Assembly (NCBI GenBank): GCA_026874595.1
Contig: CM049315.1
Location: forward strand, 12,958,664-13,022,663
DNA from: Sipunculus nudus
Taxonomy: Eukaryota > Annelida > Sipuncula > Golfingiida > Sipunculidae
Reading direction: 5' to 3'
Length of the DNA stretch: 64,000 bases
Part shown: positions 13,301 to 24,600 of the stretch, piece after piece
Numbering within the stretch: the first letter of the stretch is position 1
Layout of the letters: each line of letters starts with the position of its first letter
Made by a program: the position numbers and the translations under genes
Notes under the pieces: model-generated
Databases searched by the model: none
The model's input: only the letters and a program-made list of their open reading frames with translations
What the model was told of the DNA's origin: nothing

Positions 13301-13555
13301 CAGCCATGGAACTATAATATGAAATTTCATTGTCTTCTCCAGCAAATGGCACTCTGCCAAAAGAAAATGGTCGGAACTTTATTCTAACTTTTTACTTGGC
13401 CCATTTTTTTTAATGATAATCATTCAATTAACACAAGTGAATACATCACAGCCTATCACATCTGAGTACAAGTCAACTTCGAACTTTCCTTGCCTCAATA
13501 CCAACCTCTCACATATTCATACAGGGTTGCCAACATAATCTCCTCTTAACTTAAC

Positions 13556-13576
13556 ACGGGGGGGGGGGGGGGGGGT
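13556..13576. repeat. Poly-G tract
   Basis: About 18 consecutive G on the plus strand in otherwise unremarkable AT-rich sequence. Confidence 0.8.
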
Positions 13577-16135
13577 ATCATATAAGGGTAGGGTTGAGTC
13601 ATATGGCTAATTTCTCTGAGAGCTTTGTTTCCATTTCCTGTTGTACAACTCTCACTTCATCAAAGTGTGAAGCCTAGAGGGGTCAGGAGGTCATCATGTT
13701 ATGATGTTGTCTTATTACAGCACACAGGTACCCCTCAGGTTATCCACAGATTACTCTATGTTAAACTCCAGTGGAAAATTACCAGGTTTCAAACTGTGAA
13801 CTTTGACCTGGAGGCCAATAAGTGGAATTTATTCCCTCCACATGTTTTAACCAATGTTTTCACTGGTGTCTGTATACAAACTTGTCTTTTTTTAGCAGTA
13901 CTACACAAAACCACTGGACAATTTCCACAATACTTTATGGGGATCAAAGATGTGGGTCAAGAATGACCTCTTTAAATTTTGGGAAGATGCACATGTATCC
14001 AGTAGGACTGATTTCCTTGTTAGAGTTGTATTCTCCAATGAAGTTAATTTTATTAATGACTGTCAAATCTTGGTTTTGGTTATGTCAACTATTAGCAGCT
14101 GTTACAACAATTCACAATGAAGTGTGACAGAGTTTTTATAACCAATTTATTCCTTGTTGGTAAATGTTACAAAGTGTACATCAGATTTTTGTAATTTTGA
14201 ATCTGTCTCTAAATGGTTAATTACCTGTAGGTTTAATTAGCAATTAAATGAAGGCCAAAGCATGTTCAAGGAGGATGACACTTATATCAGAACTAATTAG
14301 CAGTTCAGGTAAAGGGCAATGAATCTTATAAAGAAAATCACACCTTTGTGTGTAATGCCAGTCAGGCTGAGAGATGTTCACACTTATGCAATTGGAGTTA
14401 TTTAAATTATTCTAGTTGCTTAGTTATCAAAGAAATAATAACTAGTTTAAAATGTTTTTATGGATTCGAAATCCAGTGATAGACAACAGGGACAGAGAGA
14501 GGTGTGCCCCCTGTGCATATCTGTCCTCCCTTGTAGGACATGGCCGACATGTGGCACACTGAGATGTAACTGGCTGCATCCTTGGAATAATTTTAAACAA
14601 GTTATGGACTTCAATCTCAACTTATAACAATAGAAGTGATAACCCTGATGTGATCCAAGAGCTGCCTTCTATGATTGTTATGTTCTGCTGAGTATCTGTG
14701 AAACTGTCATGTTCAGCCCGGAAGATGTAAGCTAAGCCTACAGCCGGAATCTGTAATTTAATGTTCTTCATGAACTTGTAAATGTGTGCATGACTTTCAA
14801 CTGGAATATGTATTTGTGATGTACAACCAAATGTGAGCCAAAATGTCAACAGGAACCATCTGTATTGTTCAACTGTGAAGCCATAAGTGTGTTGTTCAAC
14901 AGAATAAATTACGTGTTAAAGTTTCAAGGACTTACTCTTTAAAATCACCAAGATAATATGACAGCAACTATGCCATGTGACAGAAGCAAGAAATCACCAT
15001 GTAGTGATTACTTCATTACATGTTGTGTTCATGAATTGTGTTCCAATGCAACAGGTGACAATTCATAAAAATGTTGTATAACAGTATCTGCTATTTCAGC
15101 TGATTGATTTTCTGTTGATAGGCTTTGAATAATAGGTCTTTGATGATACCTTAATTCAATGTATTTTCAAACTTTTCTGTAATATTCTAACATTCCTAAA
15201 TGGTTTTGGGTTTTAATCTTCTATTACTCACAAGTGTTATCAAGAGCCAAGGTGAGTAGATATGATGAGGTAAAAACCATTACAGCATTAATAAATGTTA
15301 GCTTTTATTTTATTATTTTTCAATATAATTCAGAATTTAAATAAATATTACACCCTACTGCCTGCCAGAGCCATCATGGAAAATGCTGAACCCCAAAGAT
15401 TCTGTCAAAAACTGTAACTACGATTATGAAATTATGACCATTCCCACAGGATTATTCCTGGCCCTATGCATATCCCATCGGAAATACTGACAGCCTATCA
15501 ATAATAATTTTTATTTTTAATTATGTGTATACCTTCAGCCCCACAAAACTGAGTTCCACCAACTAGCCATCGATCTATCCTTCCCAAAAAGAAAATAATT
15601 AATGTAGGTTTGGGCCACCACCATTCCCATTTAATCCATCACCCTTGAACAGTTCTAACTTTGATTAGTATAAATTACCAGAAGTTTAAATTTTGATAAT
15701 CACAATCTTCCCCGTATAATACAAGGCAGGTTAAGGAATATTTTACAGTGAATTTTGATATTTTTTTTACAGTTTCTAGACAATATCTACCCAGAACAGA
15801 AGAATGACTTAAATATGTGAGAGTTATTACATATCAATGAAATCAAACCAGTGTTATACTCCCTTAAGACCAAAAAAGTGTGTGTCGGTGATGCTTAAAC
15901 ATTATGCTCCTTATCTAACTTGGACCAGAAGTATCAGTATACTCACCAATTTTCAAGCTCCATTTTTAATTTGGTTTGCATTCCCTGGGATGAACAGCAT
16001 ATATACAGGTTACCAAATACCATCACCTACTATGCATTATGAAACATTCAAGACCAACATTCAGGGATACCAGGGGATGCTTTTAACTGCACACATCTGT
16101 AGGTGATATCAAACCCACTGTATCAAATCCAGTGT

Positions 16136-16137
16136 CT

Positions 16138-16179
<42 letters not shown>
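16136..16179. repeat. (AT)n microsatellite
   Basis: TA/AT dinucleotide run with one phase slip near its start. Confidence 0.95.
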
Positions 16180-16180
<1 letters not shown>

Positions 16181-16695
16181 GGGGTATATATGCATGGTGA
16201 CATTTTTGCTATAATGGGAAAAAGTATAAAGTTGTTGCCTTAATTGTAAGGAGGCACATTCCATGCACTTCTAATTTTCCCCTTTTCAAAAGTTTCATAA
16301 TTTATTTTAATAAAACAACTGTAACTTAATTATGATTTAAATGAATAGATTAAAATAATCAATTTTAAAATACTATATCCAGCACTGAAATGATAATTAA
16401 CAAGGAAAAGTCTCATTTGGCCTTGTCTATTTTTCTTTTAGATTTCTATAATGAAATGTATGATATTAACTTGCAATTTCTATAATGAAGTTAAAATATA
16501 CACAAACTTAAGAGTATATTTTGGGATACTTTCATATACGGTCCTAAACTTATGAGATCTGATATTTCTTGGAAAAGTTCCACTTTTTCAAATAATCTGA
16601 ATTAAGACACCTAAGTTTATATTTTCAAAAGGATGAACCTTCCAAAAGATATTTTTTCCAGTTTTACTAATTTTTTCTGATGAATACATATGTAT

Positions 16696-16696
<1 letters not shown>

Positions 16697-16727
<31 letters not shown>
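16697..16727. repeat. (AC)n microsatellite
   Basis: About 15 CA repeats. Confidence 0.95.
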
Positions 16728-16730
<3 letters not shown>

Positions 16731-17221
16731 AAGCTCTTTTACTTTTTATCAAAATTATTAACTACTATCAACATCACTTCTACCTCAGATTCTTTCTTGG
16801 AGAACATATGAAAAATTAGGAAAATAAGGAACTACCTAAATTTTTTACTTAAATGTGTTCTGATGTGGCACAGTAAACCTTAGATTTAATTAATTAATTC
16901 AGAATAATTTATGCTTGCATGTTTAAGCTTTTCAAGTAGAAAATACATGTGGACTCTGATCTTATTGCCTATTATAGTATTAAGTGAACTTTGAGCATAA
17001 AAGCATGGTTGTCCAGCTGATCCCCCAATGCCTTAATAAATAACTAATGTATTAAATCAGATGCCTGTTTTAGTATTAATCATTCACATACTGATGGATG
17101 ACGATGGGAATTTTAATGCAAGTTAACAGGACACAAAATCAGAAAATTTCTTTTTAATTAGAAATCAAAGAGTGTTTTAATTCACATTAATCAAATTATT
17201 ATAAAGTAAAAAATTACTATT

Positions 17222-17590
17222 AAATGTGCAAAGTACACATTTACCTAGTCAATCTAAAGTACACATTTACTCAATTACTGTAGAATATACAATTTTTCCA
17301 GTTAATATAATGTACACATTTATTGAGCTATTTTAATATTTATACACATTTTCCCAGTTACCCGAGTTATGATAAAGTACACATCTACTCAATTATTGTA
17401 GAATACACAATTACCTAGTTACTATATTGTACACATTTATTGAGCTATTTTAAATTGTATATTTACTCAATTATTGTAAAGTTCACATTTATTCAGTCAT
17501 TTTGTTAAAGTACACATTTACCCAGTTGCTGTAAAGTACACATTTATCTTGATACTTTCAAGTATTGGTATACATTATTCAGTTACTTTC
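17222..17590. repeat. Degenerate tandem repeat of about 30 bp
   Basis: The phrase AAAGTACACATTTAC followed by a variable CAGTTACTGT-like stretch recurs roughly every 28-31 bases for about a dozen diverged copies. An old AT-rich minisatellite with no coding sense. Confidence 0.7.
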
Positions 17591-17720
17591 AACTTATCAA
17601 GTGCAAAATTACAGACTGTAATAGAGAAATCACTGTGACAGAAGTAACATATATTGTATACCCCAATACCCTCATTATTCAGAGGGTACCTTAGATAAGT
17701 AAAATGTTGCACACACTACC

Positions 17721-17722
<2 letters not shown>

Positions 17723-17781
<59 letters not shown>
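17723..17781. repeat. (TA)n microsatellite
   Basis: An uninterrupted TA run of nearly 60 bp. Confidence 0.97.
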
Positions 17782-17783
<2 letters not shown>

Positions 17784-18249
17784 TGTATTTATAAAGGAGA
17801 GTGAAATGTTATCAGGATATTATAGGCTCACAGCATTTTTCTTTCCACATATGACAATTAAGTGTGCAAACGTGTAGGAGGTGGCATGCAACAGTGATTA
17901 GGATACCGATGATGAAAATCCGATTTGAGAATGACATCATGGGGATTGTCATATCAGTTGTGGACTTGAAAGTTGAAACTTTGGGTGTCATAACTTCTTA
18001 TCGCATTCTAATAGTCGCAGGCGGCACTTTACCAAAAGTGACTAAATTTATAAGTTCTAAACGTAGCAAGGAGAGCGATTGTCAACATCTGCATCCTGAG
18101 TGAATGAAGCTTCATTCATTGAACCGGTCAACGTCAACTCCGCAGCTCAGGCGACTTCGAGTTTCTACCTTACTTTAAATCAGATCCCACAAATTATCAT
18201 AATTCCCGGGCCAAGATAATCAGGCATTACGAAAAAGAAAGAAAGATGG

Positions 18250-18598
18250 TGACATACCTGAGGATGGCTTGAACTTAACCTCCAGGAAGCCCTGATTATA
18301 TAATCAATATTCCTGGATCAGTCGTTAACCCGACTGCCAACATGCACCGCCAGTGGTGGCCAGGTCATATGATCAACTGCCGTCATGTGACCGGTCACCA
18401 GAACAGGGATCAAGTTTTAGTTTTGCATATTTGATCATTAGTTGTTATACAGATAAATGTGTTATCTATTATCAATTTATTCGCCAACATATTACACATA
18501 TTTTAAAAGTATTAACAATCACGTTTTAGATTTATTTCATTCGAAACTAACTGACGTACCGGCGGCTCATCTCTGTGTCTGACATAAACAACATCATC
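18250..18598. promoter_or_regulatory. Putative shared promoter and CHM 5' UTR
   Basis: A locally richer stretch between the CHM start codon and a minus-strand splice donor, TCAG|GTATGT, at 18258. That donor would end a non-coding first exon of the minus-strand SLC36-type gene. If so, the two genes are head to head about 300 bp apart. It contains the M-box at 18383-18390 and a second E-box-like TCATATGA at about 18365. No TATA box is evident next to CHM. The region is inferred from position, base composition and the donor; the exact transcription starts cannot be read. Confidence 0.45.
18383..18390. promoter_or_regulatory. M-box (TCATGTGA), within GTCATGTGAC
   Basis: TCATGTGA is the M-box/E-box variant bound by MiT/TFE bHLH-zip factors (MITF, TFEB, TFE3), and the flanking GTC..AC resembles the lysosomal CLEAR element GTCACGTGAC with one change. 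It lies about 210 bp upstream of the CHM ATG. Motif seen; binding is inference. Confidence 0.4.
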
Positions 18599-18647
18599 AT
18601 GGCAGAAGATCTGCCGGCTGAGTACGAAGCCATTGTGGTTGGCACTG
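18599..18647 (+). CDS. CHM: CHM exon 1 (coding part)
   Basis: ATG in good context (CATCATCATGGCA), 49 nt, ends ...GGCACTG|GTATGT in phase 1. It encodes [16 protein letters not shown]. Confidence 0.92.
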
Positions 18648-21600
18648 GTATGTTCTCCAAGATATAATGTAATGATAATACCATAACTCCATGTTAGTAA
18701 TGAATTTATAGATATGTTGACATATGATAATACTTTGATATATAAGATAAAATTAGCCCACAAACATTAAACATTCAGGTGATGGGGATCTATCGGTACT
18801 GTCAGTCTGTGTACACTGAACAGTGCCTTAGGCTTTGGACTGGAGGATGAGATCATACAATGACTCACAGTAAATTGGACTGTTCACAGGAGATCAACAT
18901 AAATAAAAAAATACCAAATATAAATCAAGTCAAATCTCGATAGATTTGGATTGATGTTGTCATACACTTGTTTTGAAAATCAAATGGCCAATGTTTTTAC
19001 AGGTTTGGGATTACGTCCAGAATCCGGTCTTTTTTAAGATTTTGGAGAGCAGAAGTAGCATTTCAAAGTAGCCATATCACTCAAAATTTCAAGATAGGAT
19101 TTTTCAGTGAAATAAATATCACTGGATTGATTCTCATTTCAAGATTGTAAGTGTTTAAATGGAGGAAATAAGGATGCTGTTTCATTTATTAGCATTAATA
19201 TGAAAACTAAAATTTATACAAAACCATAAAGATGTTAAAAGCAAATTCTAAACTAGCATTTGATTTAACCACAAGGAGGCATGTACCCAAGACAACTTGA
19301 CATTCAGGCCTTTTAAAAATAAACTTATAGAGGCCTGTGAGTTTTGATACAAATTATGAGAGAACATTAAGATGTCAGTAACGTAATACCCCTGAGACAT
19401 GCTCATAAACATGTGGTCAAATATTGAACAAACTTGCAGGGAGCTGTACAAGTGGGCTGTGTTATAATAACTAGACCTAGCTTCCATGCTCTCTCCCTAC
19501 GCTTTGTTTCCCCTCCACTGTGAGAGAACCCAAGGGGATATTCCATTGGACAATAAATCTTTAATATCCTGGTTAAAAAGTGTCAGATATAAGAACATGA
19601 ATATGTCTTTATCATGTGGTAGCATAACATACCACTTAAACATTGTTATGTCCCTTAAATGAAAGAATTGGGCAGGTCTCCATATCAAGCGGGAAAAAAC
19701 AAACATTTCTAGTACAGGATTTCCCTTGGTTTGCACCACATAAAACTTCAATCCCTCGCTCAACCTCCAGCACAGAGTCAAGGTCTGTTGTATTTATCCT
19801 TGACATTCATGATAAATCTTCTGTATTGAAAATGATGCACCATACGCGCCACCTGGTAATTGTCCCAACTTTAGGAACAACTGTCAGGCCGAGGGAAGCT
19901 AAACTTTCAAAGTGAAAACTATTTAAGCACTGAAGCAGGAATTTCATCAAAATTTTTATTCATTCAATTACATTAACATTTTCTTGCCCCAAAAAGCATA
20001 GGTTTCCCTCTCATACAGTATTTGATTTTATACAACTTTTTTGTCCGGTACAGGATTTTAGTACTCCAGTTTTTTGTAGCTTTTTATGCACCGGGTATCT
20101 GTGGAACTGGACCTTTGCTGCATAATTTTCAGCTATGTTATAACATAATATGTTTTATTTTACTTGGTAGTGTTATTAGAAAGAAAGAAACATTTAATGG
20201 CTGGTTTGGGTTTATTCTAAGTGCTATGATACTTGTTAGCAGTGAGACATTGTAAAAAATGACAAAATATTTGTTTCCTCATCAACATTTCCTGTATGTT
20301 TTTTGACTTGGCATGTGATGCCACTCTAACTTATCAAAAGACACTGTTTTGTGTTAAAGGGGGAGAAAGTGCTGCTGCTTTGACCCTAGCCTCATTCTAT
20401 CCTCATTGAATATCAAATGCAAAAGAATGCAAGCTCCATCAGTGGGAGATTTTTGTTTTGTCTGAGTCACAGGCACTCTTTTCAAGTATTAAAAACATGA
20501 ACACAATATATGGACATCAAATGGGTGAAAAAAGAGCCCATTTGAATTCCACATGTTGTGTTCATAAGTTGTTTTTATTACTGGAAACTAGTACCTGTGG
20601 TCAGGGTTTAATTATTGTTTTACTCCTTCATAAAGATATAAAAATACAGTATTGCCTGGAAGCAGTAAATGTAAGAAAGCCATTAGGAAGGATGAGGGTG
20701 ATAGCCAGATAGGCACCGCCTAAGCATCACTATAACAATCTGTCAAAATCAAGGTTGGCAAAAAGGCATGAAATATTTGGAGTCCATGCCCAATGGGAAA
20801 TCCTTTTAAGATAAGATATACCGGTACATAATTAATCATTAATTTCATCTAGATTTGCAATAATAAACTATTTTATAATGGCAAAAAATACATATCATTG
20901 GAAAGCTTAAATAATCACTCCCTATGTCTTCATTAAAAATATAAGCCTTGCAAATATACTGGACTGCCTTTGGTAAATATACAAAGTTGAGTTGAGCGTT
21001 CAGGGATATAATATGTATTTTCTTCACTTCTTCTTTACTCCTCACCAGGTCCAGGGTTCTGTGTACATACTAGACAACTATCTACATGGGGCATGTAGGC
21101 AACCCTGTTCATCTCCTTTGTTGGTTGCCCTGTAATTGTGCTGATTATGCCACTATGAACTTCCTGTTTAGAGGCTGGTGCTTGACCACCTTGATAGCTC
21201 AGCTAGCCCACTCAAATTCAAAAGCAGCAGGCATGAATGCTACTTAATATGGGATATAGCTAATGCATGCAGCTTCTGGTGTAGATAGAGAGTAAAAACG
21301 ACTGGCTGGCGGCCTGGCGCAGCAGGAAGCTTGTTTTGTGCAGGCAAGCGTGATTTAGCCAGACATTCATTAGCACGGACAAAACTGATAGTCCCCACTT
21401 TGTAAGCTTATACGCGCTATGGAATCTCTTTAATTAATATGATCATTGAATAAATATGAGGTTACAATTGTTTCGTACCATTATGTACCATAATTCAAGG
21501 AAACTTGAAAAATATGACTTTAAAAATGACTTAGACCCTGTGTACATTTCTCTTATATTATCCCAACAAGGCAGTTGATTCAAGATCAAATTCTAATGCA

Positions 21601-24600
21601 AACCGTGCCAGAAGCATAATTTTATTATGTCTTTTCATGTTTCTGTATTATGGTTTAACACAGCATAATAAATATGATAAATAATAAGTATCAGGATGAT
21701 CAGCTATTACGACACTATGTCCAGTGCAGACACTGCTATGTTGAATCAATGGGGGTAATAGTTGTTTGCCTGGAGTTTTTCAAGCAGGCCTCCACACACA
21801 AGAATATTGGTACTAGCGATATCTCATATTACCCTTGCCTGAGATAGGTAACTGCCCTGACTTATAACAGGGTTGACAGCTTTGTACATGCAGTTTACCC
21901 AAGCCTGGTGTTCATTTGCAGTATCACACATGTACATGGAGTACCTTATACCAGGTACAGGTACTTTAGTTCCAGGTACAAGGTACTTCCTACTCATGAC
22001 AGCCAGGTACAGGTTCTCTGAATTGTATAACTTGGTACAAGTACCTGGCCCCAGCCCTGATTCTGATAAATTTAACCAATGAAATATAACACTGGGCAGG
22101 ATAAGTTCTGAAAGTAATTTGTTAGTGGGAGACTGATCTCTGCTGGTGCTACATCAAAGGTAAAATGTCATTTGATGTCTTCAGATATGACTGACAAATA
22201 AATTAGAGTCACCCAATTCAAGAATTACAAAGGAAAGTGTGTGTGATTCTTTAATGCTTGACAGTATTAAAGTATAAGGTAAAGTGTTATTTGATGTCTT
22301 CAGATATGAGAGACAAACAGATTAGAGTCACCCAATTCAAGAATTACAAAGGAAAGTGTGTGTGATTCTTTAATGCTTGACAGTATTAAAGTATAAGGTA
22401 AAGTGTTATTTGATGTCTTAAGATATGAGAGACAAATAAATTAGAGTCACCCAATTCAAGAATTACAAAGGAAAGTGTGTGTGATTCTTTAATGCTTGAC
22501 AGTATTAAAGTATAAGGTAAAGTGTTATTTGATGTCTTCAGATATGAGAGACAAACAGATTAGAGTCACCCAATTCAAGAATTACAAAGGAAAGTGTGTG
22601 TGATTCTTTAATGCTTGACAGTATTAAAGTATAAGGTAAAGTGTTATTTGAGGCTTCAGATATGAGAGACAAATAAATTAGAGTCACCCAATTTAAGAAT
22701 TACAATGGAAAGTGTGTGTGATTCTTTAATGCTTGACAGTATTAAAGTATAAGGTAAAGTGTTATTTGATGTCTTCAGATATGAGAGACAAACAGATTAG
22801 AGTCACCCAATTCAAGAATTACAAAGGAAAGTGTGTGTGATTCTTTAATGCTTGACAGTATTAAAGTATAAGGTAAAGTGTTATTTGATGTCTTCAGATA
22901 TGAGAGACAAACAGATTAGAGTCACCCAATTCAAGAATTACAAAGGAAAGTGTGTGTGATTCTTTAATGCTTGACAGTATTAAAGTATAAGGTAAAGTGT
23001 TATTTGATGTCTTAAGATATGAGAGACAAATAAATTAGAGTCACCCAATTTAAGAATTACAATGGAAAGTGTGTGTGATTCTTTAATGCTTGACAGTATT
23101 AAAGTATAAGGTAAAGTGTTATTTGATGTCTTAAGATATGAGAGACAAATAAATTAGAGTCACCCAATTTAAGAATTACAATGGAAAGTGTGTGTGATTC
23201 TTTAATGCTTGACAGTATTAAAGTATAAGGTAAAGTGTTATTTGATGTCTTCAGATATGAGAGACAAATAGATTAGAGTCAACCAATTCAAGAATTACAA
23301 AGGAAACTGTGTGTGATTCTTTAATGCTTTACAGTATTAGAGTATATATGAATCTCTTCAGTCACAAGTAAGCTATCTGGCTTTTCATGGCCATGGACCA
23401 TACTTGAAATAAGTAAGCAAGAGTGCAGGTTATATATTCCTTTTGCTTAAGGTGACAGACCTGTTAGACCAGAAGGTTAAAGCCCTCAGGTCTAAAAAGC
23501 AAAAATGGTGTAATGTTAATATAAAACCTCAGAGATTAACTCTAATATGACATTGTCATATGACAACAGTTTGTGATGTTTTAGTTATTCCTGGTCCAGT
23601 GTATATTAAAACCTGACATCTGGAAGGCTTAATTATAACATTAATTATTATTATGATAAGGTCATTGGTCACCTTGATCCTAATTCTATGGACAGTCCCA
23701 CTGACAGACTGTGTAGCTTTCGTTTAAGTTCTTCTTTAATTAAAAAAAGTGCTAGCTATAGTCCATGAGGTATCCTGTAACTTTATATTTCAGGTATGAC
23801 AGAGAGCATACTATAATCCATGGGGTAATCTGTATCTTTACTTTATATTTCAGGTATGACTGAGAGCTTACTGTAGTCCATGGGGTAACCTGTAACTTTA
23901 TATTTCAGGTATGACTGAGAGTATACTGTGGTCCATGAGGTAACCTGTATCTTTATATTTCAGGTATGACAGAGAGCGTACTGTAGTCCATGGGGTAACA
24001 TGTAACTTAACTTTATATTTCAGGTATGACTGAGAGCATACTGGCTGCTGCTTTGGCTCGTATTGGATACAGTGTCTTGCACATTGATAGGTGAGTCTCT
24101 TTATAAGTGTTGTGTCATTTGATTAATTTGTCTTTATGTGAAATTTTTATGACTTAAACATGTCATTGACTCATTGCTGTTGCCTATGAACCAGAATATG
24201 ATTGACTATATTCTACCAAGTATATATACTTGGTCAGGTTCACCTTGCATAAGCATGTACTGGTCATAATAATTATGAATGGCACAGTCTTCCCATTGAT
24301 CAAGGGGTCACCTGTGTCATAATGGTATATAATCTTTGATTTTAAATTATTTTAAGGTGATCCAGATAACCTCCAAAATAAATTGGATAATTCTTTGAGT
24401 ATTACACAAAATTTCATCAAAATCCAATCCCAACTTTTTAGCGAACCTGTGAGCTTATGTGATGGTGCGGCGTTGTCCGTCGTGCGTCGTACGTCGTGCA
24501 TCGTGCGTCGTCTGTACGTTAACCATAGCTATCTCAAAAACGGCACGACCTAGCATCACCAAATTTTTTGCAAATAATCAGTCATCCAAAAAACTATATC

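Larger units (their letters stand above)
8691..18249. other. Long stretch without a recognisable gene
   Basis: About 9.5 kb of AT-rich sequence. All open frames here are short, lack family resemblance and lack paired splice sites in a consistent phase. It contains only simple repeats, one long hairpin and a degenerate 30-bp repeat, listed separately. If the SLC36 5' exon begins near 18.25 kb, this is mostly its first intron. Confidence 0.6.

Noticed and set aside
13625-14127. Two overlapping plus-strand open frames of 101-113 codons
   Set aside because: No recognisable domain, no consistent splice sites and ordinary AT-rich composition. Chance open frames.
22161-23349. Regular direct repeats suggestive of a CRISPR array
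   Set aside because: The units are contiguous with no unique spacers, the genome is eukaryotic, and there are no cas genes.
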